From positions 1-40,150 of the forward strand of contig JAFGJX010000069.1 of NCBI GenBank assembly GCA_016928865.1: a stretch of DNA of 40,150 nt, in the 5' to 3' direction. Each line of letters opens with the position of its first letter. The stretch's first letter is position 1. Position numbers and translations under genes: made by a program. The notes under the pieces are model-generated. The model saw only the letters and a program-made list of their open reading frames with translations. It did no database searches and had not been told where the DNA came from. Below are positions 1 through 8,495 of this stretch, one piece after another. Source of the DNA: Spirochaetota bacterium. Lineage in GTDB: Bacteria; Spirochaetota; UBA4802; UBA5550.

Positions 1-53
1 AAGGGAGAGGTCTGCAAAACCTTTATGCAGCGGTTCGAATCCGCTCGGCGCCT
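1..53 (+). tRNA. tRNA-Cys(GCA), 3' part only
   Basis: The window opens inside a tRNA. The anticodon arm is visible with a 5-bp stem (7-11 with 19-23), a loop at 12-18 and the anticodon GCA at 14-16. The T-arm (29-33 with 41-45) and the 3' acceptor strand (46-52) follow. The discriminator base at 53 is U, as expected for tRNA-Cys. No CCA is encoded; the next bases are TCA. The 5' acceptor strand and D-arm lie outside the window. Confidence 0.93.
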
Positions 54-61
54 CATATCCC

Positions 62-146
62 GCCCAGGTGGTGGAATTGGTAGACACAAGGGACTTAAAA
101 TCCCTTGAACATTTTGTTCGTGAGGGTTCAAGTCCCTCCCTGGGCA
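62..146 (+). tRNA. tRNA-Leu(UAA)
   Basis: This is a complete class II tRNA with a long variable arm. The acceptor 62-68 pairs with 139-145 and the discriminator A is at 146, typical for Leu. The anticodon stem 89-93/101-105 encloses TAA at 96-98. It starts 8 bp after the tRNA-Cys, so the two are probably co-transcribed. CCA is not encoded. Confidence 0.96.
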
Positions 147-169
147 ATGGCCGAAGGGCCGGTGCGCGG

Positions 170-934
170 TTAAATGGGGAATTTGAACTCAAGCAGCCGG
201 TGCACGTTCTTAATCACGCTGATCAGTTGCGGCTTCAGAATATCTATACCCTCCTGTACCGTTGAAAAATAGTGGAACAGATCGAGGTCTTCAGGCGCTA
301 TCAGTCCGTCCCGGACGAGCCTGTCGAAATTGACGATATCGTTCCAGAATTCACGGTTATAAAGAAGGATGGGGATGTTGATCTTTTCCATTTTCCTCGT
401 CTGGACCATGGTAAGCGTCTCGAACAGCTCGTCCATGGTCCCGAACCCGCCGGGAAAAATGATAATCGCCTTGGCCTGGTACAGGAACCAGAGCTTCCTC
501 ATGAAAAAGTAGTGAAACTTGAACATCAGGTCAGGCGTTATATACTTGTTCGGATCCTGCTCGAACGGCAGGTCAATATTCAGGCCGATGCTCGGCATGC
601 CCGCGCGCGCCGCGCCTTGATTGGCCGCCTCCATGATGCCGGGCCCGCCGCCGGTGCAGATGTAGAAAGGCGAGCCGGTTTCCTTCTCGATCTCCCTGCT
701 GAGGCCGGCGAGGTGGAACGCGAACTCGGAGGCTTCATGGTAATAGTGAGACATGTTTGTGTCGTCAGGGTTGATACGCGCAGAACCGAAGAAGACCACG
801 GTATGCTGTATGTTCCTTTCCCTGAACCGCTTTTCCGGTTCGAGGTATTCGCTCAGAATGCGGATGGTGCGCGCCTCCCTGGAATGAATGAACTCGGGAT
901 CGTCAAACGCGGCGAGGAACTTGTCGATCTTCAT
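170..934 (-). CDS. TIGR00730/LOG-family Rossmann-fold protein (nucleotide 5'-monophosphate phosphoribohydrolase-like)
   Basis: This 254-aa protein carries the two signatures of the LOG/YgdH family: GGGPG at residues 95-99 and PGGFGT at 161-166 followed by E169. Characterised members remove ribose 5'-phosphate from nucleoside monophosphates, either cytokinin precursors or purine nucleotides; the substrate here cannot be read from sequence. Length fits the longer bacterial group (about 250 aa). The ATG overlaps the TGA of the upstream RsbW-like ATPase gene (ATGA, 931-934), so the two are translationally coupled. The family is often mislabelled 'lysine decarboxylase', which is not supported. No membrane or export signal is seen, so it is cytosolic. 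Confidence 0.9.
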   Translation of the reverse strand: MKIDKFLAAFDDPEFIHSREARTIRILSEYLEPEKRFRERNIQHTVVFFGSARINPDDTNMSHYYHEASEFAFHLAGLSREIEKETGSPFYICTGGGPGIMEAANQGAARAGMPSIGLNIDLPFEQDPNKYITPDLMFKFHYFFMRKLWFLYQAKAIIIFPGGFGTMDELFETLTMVQTRKMEKINIPILLYNREFWNDIVNFDRLVRDGLIAPEDLDLFHYFSTVQEGIDILKPQLISVIKNVHRLLEFKFPI

Positions 935-1521
935 GCATACCGCCGCTTGCGCTTCATGTTGAAGATGGTGCCGTCGGTGTGCTCGGTAACGGAACGGGAC
1001 AGGATCTTTTCCTTGTCTATCAGGTCGATGGTTATCGCGTCCATGAAGCTCAGGATGACCTTGAGCCCGGCCCCGATTCCCCTGAGGGGTATCTCCTGGC
1101 CGTTCAGGCGGACGGTTATTTTACGCTTTTCCGATTCGGATGCGTAGCTCATAATCTGGTTAATGTATGTTGTGGACCCGGACCTGGGCGTGTTGTGAAG
1201 TATGTTGAAAATATCGAGTCCCTTGCCATGGTCAATGATGGTCGCGTCGAATATGTCCCCCGAGATCGTATAGCGCACGGTGATGTCCCGATGGTCGTCA
1301 TCCGAGACATCGTGGCGGTTGAGCGCCTGGTTGACCCTCATGGTCTCCTGCACGGCATTGGTGACTGCTTCATCCATCGAGAGCACGATTTCGTCTATTT
1401 CGTCCTGGGTGTATTTGATCTTTCTCAGGTCGCAAATCAACCGCTCGATTACTTCGGGTACGACAGCGGTTTTTGCAGAGTAGCTGTTCAGAAAGTCGAT
1501 GTCACGGGTATTGCTATTCAT
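931..1521 (-). CDS. RsbW-like ATP-binding protein (GHKL/HATPase_c_2, anti-sigma regulatory type)
   Basis: This 196-aa protein has a GHKL ATPase fold. The N-box is around D50-EAVTN-55, the G1 box is DHGKGLD at 97-103, and a glycine-rich G2-like segment lies at 148-156. There is no histidine phosphoacceptor and no transmembrane segment. This is the layout of RsbW/SpoIIAB-type serine kinases, which bind a sigma factor or an anti-anti-sigma (STAS) protein in partner-switching circuits. Neither a sigma factor nor a STAS gene is beside it; instead it is coupled by ATGA to a LOG-family enzyme. The ATG at 1521 has no strong Shine-Dalgarno. The family is clear; the partner and output are unknown. Confidence 0.82.
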   Translation of the reverse strand: MNSNTRDIDFLNSYSAKTAVVPEVIERLICDLRKIKYTQDEIDEIVLSMDEAVTNAVQETMRVNQALNRHDVSDDDHRDITVRYTISGDIFDATIIDHGKGLDIFNILHNTPRSGSTTYINQIMSYASESEKRKITVRLNGQEIPLRGIGAGLKVILSFMDAITIDLIDKEKILSRSVTEHTDGTIFNMKRKRRYA

Positions 1522-1931
1522 AATGTGAAAATCATTGAGAATGGAGAAAGGACCAATGGCGGAATCATATCAAAAAGGCAATTGGCCACCTTCACGGCTA
1601 TTCGACAACATATTTGGAACTTTGTAAAAAAAAATCAATAATAAATTTATAATCCCTATGGTTAATGAATAAATTTATTGTTAGATTACTCTGAGTACGG
1701 TAGATGCATATATTAAAATAATCAAATCAGCAATTATATTTATAGATTTAATTCCTATTTGCATGAGTATGCGTGCCAACTCGTCCATTTGCAGGAAAAG
1801 TCAGTCGCGCTGGCCGGTTTTTTTTGTTGCAATCATATGCCAGCATGTCTTCATATATCCCGGCGAATTAAGAGTGCATCCCGGAACCTGGGACGGACTC
1901 TTAATTAAGATTTATACATGAAGGTGCGGCA
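1522..1931. other. AT-rich divergent spacer
   Basis: About 410 bp separate the minus-strand RsbW-like gene from the plus-strand GH3 gene. I see no credible gene. Most of it (about 1600-1760) is strongly AT-rich and should hold the divergent promoters, but no clean -35/-10 pair stands out. The one defined structure is the hairpin at 1867-1905, listed separately. Confidence 0.7.
1867..1905 (+). promoter_or_regulatory. Stem-loop in the leader of the GH3 lipoprotein gene
   Basis: A perfect 9-bp inverted repeat (ATTAAGAGT at 1867-1875, ACTCTTAAT at 1897-1905) encloses a second 4-bp stem (TCCC 1879-1882, GGGA 1890-1893). They are separated by a symmetric 3x3 internal loop. It ends 26 bp before the ATG at 1932. 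No U-tract follows, so it is not a simple terminator. It could act as an mRNA leader structure or a protein-binding site. Confidence 0.5.
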
Positions 1932-3572
1932 ATGGTCGGGTTAAAAAAATCGATCCTTCTGATTGTGATTATGATGCTATCGCAATGCGCAAATAAAAGA
2001 TTCACCGAGGAGGCGCGCTCAATCTGCAGGGGCTTGAAGACTGAACAGAAGATAGGGCAGATGATTATGGTGGCTGTGCCCGGCACCGAAATGAGCCCGG
2101 ACATCGATCGCATCCTGAAGGAATATCTGCCCGGCGGGGTCATACTCTTTGGCTACAATCTTTCATCCTTCGAGGGCAATAAAAAGCTCATACGCGACAT
2201 GCAGGATGCCGCCTGCGGCTATTCCGGGATGCCGTTGTTCGTCTCGATTGACCAGGAAGGGGGCAGGGTGGTGCGGATCGTCTCCGGGGTGACGCAATTC
2301 CCCGGCGCCATGGCCGCAGGCGTAAGCGGTGTTGACGGGCTGGCGTACCGCTGGGGCCGGTCGCTCGGCGTCGAGCTGCGGATGACGGGCGTCAACATGA
2401 ACCTTGCCCCGGTCCTTGACGTGAACAACAATCCCCGGAACCCGGTGATCAATACCCGCTCGTTCGGGAGCGATCCCGGACTGGTGGCGGAGCTTGGCGC
2501 GGCGTATCTGCTGGGCCTGCAGGCTTCGCGGTGTATCGCGGTGGGAAAGCATTTCCCCGGACACGGCGACACCGACATCGACTCCCACCTGGAGCTCCCA
2601 GTAATCCGATATGACATGGAGCGCCTGTCGCGCGTGGAACTCGTGCCGTTTAAAAAAGCGGTTGCCGCCGGCCTGGAATGTATGATGACCGCCCATATCG
2701 CGTATCCCCTTATTCTCGGATCGGATGATCCTGCCACGGTTTCGAAACGCTTTTTGACCGGCATGCTGCGCGATGAGATGCGCTTCAGGGGCCTGGTTAT
2801 AACCGATGACATGGAGATGCACGCGATCTCCCGTCGGCAGGAGCTGGGCGAGGCGGCGGTGCGCTCGATACTGGCCGGGGCGGACATCATACTGATCAGC
2901 TCGTATGAAAGGAGCATACCCGCGATTGTCGGAGCGATTACGGCCGCCGTACGGGAAAAGCGCGTCAGCATGGAGCGGATCGACGCGTCCGTGACGAGGA
3001 TCATTGAGACGAAAATACGATACGGGATAGCGTCATGTAAAGATGGAACATGCGGTCAGGCGGCATATGTCCCTGCCGATGCCGACCGGAAGGCGCTCGC
3101 GGACGCGGAGCGTGTGAATGAGGCCCTTTCGAGAAGGGGCATTCTCTATTTTGGCCCGCGGGAACTGCTCAGGCCTCCCCCTGGTACGGTCCGCGTGTTT
3201 GTTACGAAGAGCGGCATCATGCGGCACGGGCTTGCCGGCGTGAATAACGGCATTATTGTTGATTCAATCGGCGCCCTGCCGGCGTCACGTGCTTTGAAGG
3301 GGAAGAGGGCGGTCATGTATCTGCACATGGCGCAGCCTGATCTCTCGTCCATCAGGCGCGCGGCTGCTTTCTGCGCTAAGAGGGGAGTCGACCTGGTCCT
3401 GGTGTCCAGCGGGAACCCGTTCCCCGCAACGGTTTCGGGAATCGTAACCGCCGGGCTCCTTTCGTTCTCCGACACCGGGGAATCGGTCAGACAGCTGGCG
3501 CGCTGCCTCAAGGGAGCGTTTGAGCCTGCTACCGGCGGGAGCCTCCTCCTTGGCGTCGGCGACGAGCGATGA
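1932..3572 (+). CDS. Beta-N-acetylhexosaminidase-like GH3 lipoprotein (NagZ family)
   Basis: This 546-aa protein begins with a lipoprotein signal: hydrophobic stretch, then LSQC with Cys19. A glycoside hydrolase family 3 domain follows. The family motif KHFPGHGD...DSH starts at K206, and TDDMEM at 291-296 contains the expected nucleophile Asp292. NagZ-type enzymes release N-acetylglucosamine from muropeptides or other beta-GlcNAc substrates. The protein is about 200 aa longer than cytosolic NagZ, consistent with an added C-terminal GH3 domain as in the secreted Bacillus form. It is predicted to be anchored in an envelope membrane, acting on wall fragments outside the cytoplasm. Its stop overlaps the ATG of hemW by 4 bp. 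Confidence 0.9.
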   Translation: MVGLKKSILLIVIMMLSQCANKRFTEEARSICRGLKTEQKIGQMIMVAVPGTEMSPDIDRILKEYLPGGVILFGYNLSSFEGNKKLIRDMQDAACGYSGMPLFVSIDQEGGRVVRIVSGVTQFPGAMAAGVSGVDGLAYRWGRSLGVELRMTGVNMNLAPVLDVNNNPRNPVINTRSFGSDPGLVAELGAAYLLGLQASRCIAVGKHFPGHGDTDIDSHLELPVIRYDMERLSRVELVPFKKAVAAGLECMMTAHIAYPLILGSDDPATVSKRFLTGMLRDEMRFRGLVITDDMEMHAISRRQELGEAAVRSILAGADIILISSYERSIPAIVGAITAAVREKRVSMERIDASVTRIIETKIRYGIASCKDGTCGQAAYVPADADRKALADAERVNEALSRRGILYFGPRELLRPPPGTVRVFVTKSGIMRHGLAGVNNGIIVDSIGALPASRALKGKRAVMYLHMAQPDLSSIRRAAAFCAKRGVDLVLVSSGNPFPATVSGIVTAGLLSFSDTGESVRQLARCLKGAFEPATGGSLLLGVGDER

Positions 3573-4711
3573 CCTGCGGCGTGTATATCCATGTCCCGTT
3601 TTGCAGAAGGAAATGCGATTACTGCGGATTCTACTCGGTCGCCGGGATGCTCGATCCGGACGGCAGGGTGCCCGGCGCTTATCTCGAACGGCTTGATAAG
3701 GAAATAGGAGAACGGCTGCCTGCCGCGGGGGTATCATCCGCCGACACGGTATATTTCGGCGGCGGCACTCCGTCCCTCTGTTCCAGCGCCGATATCGCGC
3801 GTGTCCTTGAGCGCGTCAGCGGGCTTGTCCAGCTTCTCCCCGGTGCCGAGGTGACGCTCGAGATGAACCCGGACGACGTGTCCGCCCCTCTGCTTGCCGG
3901 GCTCCGGGATGCCGGCGTCACCAGGGTCGTACTCGGCATACAGACGCTTTCCGCGCGGCTCAGTGCCCTGATAGGCAGGTCGTCGGGACCATGCACGGAG
4001 CGGCAACTGGAAATATTCTTTTCGGCGCGGGGCCTGGATCTGTGCGCGGACCTGATCGGCGGCATTCCAACGCAGCGCGTGGAGGAATTACATTACGACA
4101 TTGACACCGTCGCCGGGTATCGCCCGAAGCATATTTCAGCGTACCTGCTCTCGATTGAAAAAAAAACGCCTCTGGGAGCGAGGATGACGCCTGACAATGC
4201 GTTCGAGGCGGAGCAGGCCGAGCTGTTTGAAGTCATGATGACCGGCCTCGCGGGTCATGGCTATGTTCAGTACGAGATCTCGAATTACGCGCTGCCCGGT
4301 TTTGAATCGCGTCACAACATGAAGTACTGGCGTTTCGATCCCTACATCGGATTCGGTCCCGGCGCGCATTCGTTTATCGGGGGCGAGCGGTATGTCAACG
4401 CCATGGGGCTGGACGATTATATCCACTCGGAAGAGGCCGCCATCGTGCGGGACGAGCGGACGGCACGCGCCGCGCCGGTGGAATATCTGATGACCGGGCT
4501 CAGGCTCATGCGCGGCGTGTCCCTCCTCGAGATGGAGGAGCGGCTCGCGTTTCAGGTGCCTGCCGCGGTTATGGAGCGGATCGAATCGGCGGCGTCAGCG
4601 GGACTGGCCGCGATCGGCGGGAGCGGGAATGATGTGACGGTGAGCCTGACCAGGCGGGGCGTCCTGCTGGCCGATGCGGTCATATACAGGATTGTCGAAG
4701 CCCTGCTGTAA
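3569..4711 (+). CDS. hemW: Radical SAM family heme chaperone HemW (coproporphyrinogen III oxidase-like)
   Basis: This 380-aa radical SAM protein starts GVYIHVPFC and has the 4Fe-4S motif CRRKCDYC (CX3CX2C) within its first 20 residues. A glycine-rich SAM-binding stretch (YFGGGTPS) and a C-terminal HemN_C-like region follow. The short N-terminus before the cluster and a length near 380 aa favour HemW, a heme-binding chaperone, over true oxygen-independent coproporphyrinogen oxidase HemN (about 450 aa), whose N-terminus is longer. The start ATG overlaps the GH3 stop (ATGA, 3569-3572), so translation is coupled although no functional link is evident. It converges with the next gene 12 bp downstream. 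Confidence 0.9.
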   Translation: MTCGVYIHVPFCRRKCDYCGFYSVAGMLDPDGRVPGAYLERLDKEIGERLPAAGVSSADTVYFGGGTPSLCSSADIARVLERVSGLVQLLPGAEVTLEMNPDDVSAPLLAGLRDAGVTRVVLGIQTLSARLSALIGRSSGPCTERQLEIFFSARGLDLCADLIGGIPTQRVEELHYDIDTVAGYRPKHISAYLLSIEKKTPLGARMTPDNAFEAEQAELFEVMMTGLAGHGYVQYEISNYALPGFESRHNMKYWRFDPYIGFGPGAHSFIGGERYVNAMGLDDYIHSEEAAIVRDERTARAAPVEYLMTGLRLMRGVSLLEMEERLAFQVPAAVMERIESAASAGLAAIGGSGNDVTVSLTRRGVLLADAVIYRIVEALL

Positions 4712-4723
4712 CCCCTTCCATTC

Positions 4724-5653
4724 TCAACCTTTTGAGGCTTCGGGCTCCCGGATCACGAAATATTTTTTGTAGTTCTCATGGGTGCGGCGGTAGTAGTCTT
4801 CCGACTTGGCGTCTCCCGTCGCCTGGTAATACGAGGCCAGGAAGCTGCTTGCCCTGATGGCGAAGGTGTTGATATCTCTCCCGCGCAGGCCCCGGGTGAT
4901 CTCGAAATCTCCGATCTTCATGAGCTGCATGGCGATGTTCATGTGCTGGGTGTATCTGAGCACGTCTTCCCTCATCTCCGCGCTGTTGGCCGCGATCATC
5001 TGCGATATCTTTTCCTGGTCGAGGGCCCCCGACTGGTGGAAATATTTTTTTATCGAGAGCATCGAGGTGCTGACCAGCGCCTTGTTGTACCCGATCTTGA
5101 GACGGTTCCGCAGCATTTCGTACGCCTTGAGGATGTGTGATTCCGTCTCGGGTACTTCGCGGAATTTCATCTTGTAGAGCCGGAACGCGACGGATTCGAT
5201 CTCCTTGCAGTCGGTGTCTGAATTGATGACCACCGAGAGCTTGAAGTAGTTGTTCGGATTTCGCTCGAGTATCTTGATGAAGACTTCTACCCCCCTCATC
5301 GCTTCGGTGTAGATCTGCAGGGTGTTTGCGCCGAAGTCCTTCAGCGAGAGGCATTTTATCCCTTCAATGATGAGGGGGGACTGCGCGGCGATGACCAGGG
5401 CGTCCATGTCTGGCTGAAAATCTTCAGAGGTGCGTTTCTTCTGGGGCCTGGCCGGCCGCGACGATGACGGGGCGGGGCCGCTCGACGCCACCGCGCTCTT
5501 CTGCGGGCGCGCGGGCTGAGAGGATTTCGCCGGTTTTTTCGCGGGTTCCGGCGGAAGATGCTCTTCAAAGGTGAAGAGCTCGTCTATTTCCTTGCTCTGC
5601 TTGTCGTCAACCGGTTTGTCTTCAAACAATGAATCGAATTCGTCGCCGGGCAT
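4724..5653 (-). CDS. Unrecognised protein with Pro/Lys/Ala-rich N-terminus and a helical conserved region
   Basis: This 309-aa protein matches no family I recognise. Residues 1 to about 75 are acidic, then Pro/Lys/Ser/Ala-rich and probably disordered. The remaining roughly 220 residues look alpha-helical and ordered, with a tail rich in Tyr and charged residues. There is no signal peptide or membrane segment. I chose the ATG at 5653 because GGAG sits about 10 bp upstream; a TTG at 5674 in the same frame would add 7 residues but lacks a good ribosome site. A likely promoter lies at 5747-5776 on the same strand, giving a leader of roughly 90 nt that contains a GC hairpin. The gene converges with hemW. 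Confidence 0.75.
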   Translation of the reverse strand: MPGDEFDSLFEDKPVDDKQSKEIDELFTFEEHLPPEPAKKPAKSSQPARPQKSAVASSGPAPSSSRPARPQKKRTSEDFQPDMDALVIAAQSPLIIEGIKCLSLKDFGANTLQIYTEAMRGVEVFIKILERNPNNYFKLSVVINSDTDCKEIESVAFRLYKMKFREVPETESHILKAYEMLRNRLKIGYNKALVSTSMLSIKKYFHQSGALDQEKISQMIAANSAEMREDVLRYTQHMNIAMQLMKIGDFEITRGLRGRDINTFAIRASSFLASYYQATGDAKSEDYYRRTHENYKKYFVIREPEASKG

Positions 5654-5709
5654 CGTGTGTTTTCTCCATCCCAAAAATGCAGGGCATGCTCGCCTTCAGG
5701 CTGGTCAAA

Positions 5710-5738
5710 CCCCGGAGTCGCAGAATGACCTTCCGGGG
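5710..5738 (-). promoter_or_regulatory. GC-rich hairpin in the leader of the 4724-5653 gene
   Basis: A perfect 7-bp inverted repeat (CCCCGGA at 5710-5716 and TCCGGGG at 5732-5738) has a 15-nt loop. It lies between the predicted promoter (5747-5776, minus) and the ATG at 5653, so it would be in the untranslated leader. No U-tract follows on the minus strand. Confidence 0.4.
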
Positions 5739-5746
5739 CCCCATTT

Positions 5747-5776
5747 AAAGTAACTAGGTAAATCGTCATTTGTCAA
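5747..5776 (-). promoter_or_regulatory. Sigma70-type promoter for the 4724-5653 gene
   Basis: On the minus strand, TTGACA (5776-5771) is followed after 17 bp by TTACTT, or after 18 bp by TACTTT (5752-5747). The -35 is consensus and the spacing is right. The predicted start of transcription is near 5740. Confidence 0.5.
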
Positions 5777-5873
5777 GTCTGTTTTATGCGTCGACCTGAA
5801 TTGACGGCTCAGACCCGTTCGAAACCGGCGTGTACGCGCTCTATAACTATTTTCATTAATTTCATAATTATTC

Positions 5874-5902
5874 TTGATTAAAAGTGGCGACCGGTCAATA
5901 CT
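5874..5902 (+). promoter_or_regulatory. Sigma70-type promoter for the penicillin-acylase gene
   Basis: TTGATT (5874-5879) and AATACT (5897-5902) are separated by exactly 17 bp, about 44 bp ahead of the ATG at 5946. Confidence 0.4.
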
Positions 5903-5945
5903 CATTGCTGGATTTGGGCATACCATGTAACTCGGGAGTTGCGTC

Positions 5946-8444
5946 ATGAAGAAAAAGTCAATCGTTCTGGTCTTTCTGCTCACATTATGCGCATTGATTT
6001 TTATAGCCGATCACTGCGTTAAAAGACGCTGGTCGGGGTCCGTTGACGGCGCCGCGGGAACGGTCGAAATTGCCGGATTAAACGGGACGGTAACGGTGCG
6101 GCGGGACGGGCTTGGCGTCCCTTATATCGAGGCGTCGAACGAGGACGACCTCTTCTTCGCCACCGGATATGTTGTCGCCTCCGACCGCCTGTGGCAGATG
6201 AACATGATGAAGATGGCCATGCAGGGCAGGATGTCGGAGATCCTCGGGAAGGACGGGATGCAGATTGACCTGATGATGAGGACCCTCGGTGCGCGCGCCG
6301 TGATCGACGAGGCGATAAAAAAAATGGATGCGCGCTCCATGAGCGTGCTGGAGAGTTTTTCGCGCGGCGTGAACGCCTATCTCGAATCGCATCGAGACCT
6401 GCCGCCTGAATTCTTTCTTACCCGGTACAGACCGGAACCCTGGCAGCCGGCCGATTCGCTCTACGTGTTCGCCATGCTGACCCTGAGCCTGTCGTCCAAT
6501 TTCATCGAGGAGCTTGATTTTCTGAACCTTGCGGCGCGCGTGGGATATGAGAAGGCCGCCTGGCTCATGCCGGTGTACCCCGACGAGGCTATCCCGTTCG
6601 CAGAGGCGAGGAAGCTGTCCGGGATAGACCCGCACGGGCTGAATGCCCTGGTTGCACTGCGGCGCGGTGCGGGCGGCCGCCATGCCGGACTCATGTCCGC
6701 GGGCATGCCCGCGTCAAACAACTGGGCGCTTTCGGGGTCAAAGACAAGAAGCGGAAAAGCAATCGTCTGCAATGACACACACCTGGAGGACCTGATGCCC
6801 AATGCCTGGATGCTCATGCACCAGAAGTGCCCGACCTATGAGGCGGCGGGTGTCACCGCGCCCGGCATTCCGATCGTCGCGCTCGGCTACAACGGCCGCG
6901 TGGCATGGGGGGCCACCATGGTGATGGCGGATAATCAGGACATATTTGTTGAAAAGCTCAGGGTGGTTGAAGGCACGCTCTGCTATCAGTACCGTGATGC
7001 CTGGGTGCCGGTACAGACCAGGCGGGAGACTTTCAGAGTGCGCGGCGAAGATGACATCCAGAAGGATATCCTGTCGACCATACACGGTCCCCTCCTTAAC
7101 GACGCCCTGTCCAATGTGCCGTTCCCGCCCCTTATGACCGTGCAGCCGCTTCCGGTAAAAACCGAATATGGGCTGGCTCTCTCCTGGGGCCTGGGAGACG
7201 GCGAGAAAAATTTTACCGCATTCCTGAACCTGGGAAGTGTCAGGAACGCCGCCGGTGTTCGGGCCGCGGTGCTCGGGGTGGAAAGCATTTTTTTAAATCT
7301 GGTCTATGGCGATGCCGGGTTTATCGGATGGCAGGTTACGGGAAAGTTCCCGCTGCGGAGGCGGGGCACCGGCCAGCTCCCTTCGCCGGGATGGACCGGC
7401 GAATATGACTGGACCGGCTTTCTGCCGGTGGCCTTGAACCCGCATTCGGAAAATCCCGCATCGGGCTATCTTGCCACCGCCAACAACCGGACGGTCGACG
7501 CGGACTATCCGCATCGCCTTTCTTCGAGCTGGGAGCGCCCCGAGCGCGCGGAGCGGATCGGCCAGGTGCTCGGTCCCCTGAAGAATGCAACCGTTGACGA
7601 TATGCTGCGGCTGCAGTACGACCATTATTCGCTCTTTGCCAGGAAGGTGCAGGACATGCTCTTCAGCGGCGAGTCGTCGGTGAAGGTGCGGAAGGTCGTC
7701 GCGGGCATGGACCGGCGGCGCAGGGGGAGGGCGCTGGAGGCGCTTGACCGGCTTGATCCGAAAGCCTTTAACGCGGTCATGGATTCCGAATCCGGGTCTG
7801 CCGCGATAATGGGGGCGTTTTTCCATTGCGCGGTTCGCGAGACATTCCTGGACGAGCTGGGACCGGACGACGGTATGGTCTGGGAGGCGTTCAAGTTCGA
7901 GTCACTGGGGGGATATTCCGCCCACCAGGACCATCTCCTGGGCAGGGAGGATTCGCCCTTCTGGGACAATGCCGCGACGCCGGAACGGGAGACCAAGTGG
8001 GACATTATCGCCGAGTCATTGCAGAAAGCCGTGCTCTTTTGCGAGGAGCGCATGGGATACGCCAGAGACGGATGGCGGTGGGGACGGCTCCATACCTATG
8101 AATGGACCCATGATTTTACAAGTCAGCTTCCGGTGTTCCACGATTATTTCAACCGCGGGCCGTACCCCGCGAGCGGCGACGCGAATACCGTCAACGTCAC
8201 TTCGTTCATGGCTGGCGATAATTTTAACGTGGCCCTGATCCCTGCGATGCGAATGGTGGTCGATTTCGACCGCGCGGAGCCGGCGATGCTGATCGGCGTG
8301 CCGGGACAGTCGGGGAATCCCTCGAGCCCCCATTATGACAGCATGCTTGATTACTGGCTGTATGGAAAAAACCATCCGCTCCCCTTCGGCGCGGACGCGG
8401 TGAAAGCTCAGTACCGCGACCTGCTTGTGCTCACGCCGAAATAA
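5946..8444 (+). CDS. Penicillin acylase family N-terminal-nucleophile hydrolase
   Basis: This 832-aa protein has an N-terminal hydrophobic segment (residues 5-21 after KKK) acting as signal or anchor, then a penicillin amidase fold. The hallmark SNNW begins at Ser257. This serine becomes the N-terminal nucleophile after autocatalytic removal of a linker, leaving a small alpha and a large beta chain. The downstream CNDTHLE and the ALGYNGRVAWG segment also fit the family. Members cleave amide bonds of beta-lactams, acyl-homoserine lactones or other N-acyl compounds; the substrate cannot be assigned here. It probably acts in the periplasm. The length is normal for the family and no frameshift is seen. 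It stands alone in its direction. Confidence 0.9.
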   Translation: MKKKSIVLVFLLTLCALIFIADHCVKRRWSGSVDGAAGTVEIAGLNGTVTVRRDGLGVPYIEASNEDDLFFATGYVVASDRLWQMNMMKMAMQGRMSEILGKDGMQIDLMMRTLGARAVIDEAIKKMDARSMSVLESFSRGVNAYLESHRDLPPEFFLTRYRPEPWQPADSLYVFAMLTLSLSSNFIEELDFLNLAARVGYEKAAWLMPVYPDEAIPFAEARKLSGIDPHGLNALVALRRGAGGRHAGLMSAGMPASNNWALSGSKTRSGKAIVCNDTHLEDLMPNAWMLMHQKCPTYEAAGVTAPGIPIVALGYNGRVAWGATMVMADNQDIFVEKLRVVEGTLCYQYRDAWVPVQTRRETFRVRGEDDIQKDILSTIHGPLLNDALSNVPFPPLMTVQPLPVKTEYGLALSWGLGDGEKNFTAFLNLGSVRNAAGVRAAVLGVESIFLNLVYGDAGFIGWQVTGKFPLRRRGTGQLPSPGWTGEYDWTGFLPVALNPHSENPASGYLATANNRTVDADYPHRLSSSWERPERAERIGQVLGPLKNATVDDMLRLQYDHYSLFARKVQDMLFSGESSVKVRKVVAGMDRRRRGRALEALDRLDPKAFNAVMDSESGSAAIMGAFFHCAVRETFLDELGPDDGMVWEAFKFESLGGYSAHQDHLLGREDSPFWDNAATPERETKWDIIAESLQKAVLFCEERMGYARDGWRWGRLHTYEWTHDFTSQLPVFHDYFNRGPYPASGDANTVNVTSFMAGDNFNVALIPAMRMVVDFDRAEPAMLIGVPGQSGNPSSPHYDSMLDYWLYGKNHPLPFGADAVKAQYRDLLVLTPK

Positions 8445-8495
8445 TGCGCCCGGATTCGGAGGCGGCCGGCGATTATCACCGGTAGCGGTTCGGCG

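Noticed and set aside
68..265. A short open frame running through tRNA-Leu
   Set aside because: It overlaps a complete tRNA and the end of the LOG gene and has no protein-like composition.
170..934. Lysine decarboxylase
   Set aside because: This is a common mislabel for the PGGXGTXXE family; no PLP site exists.
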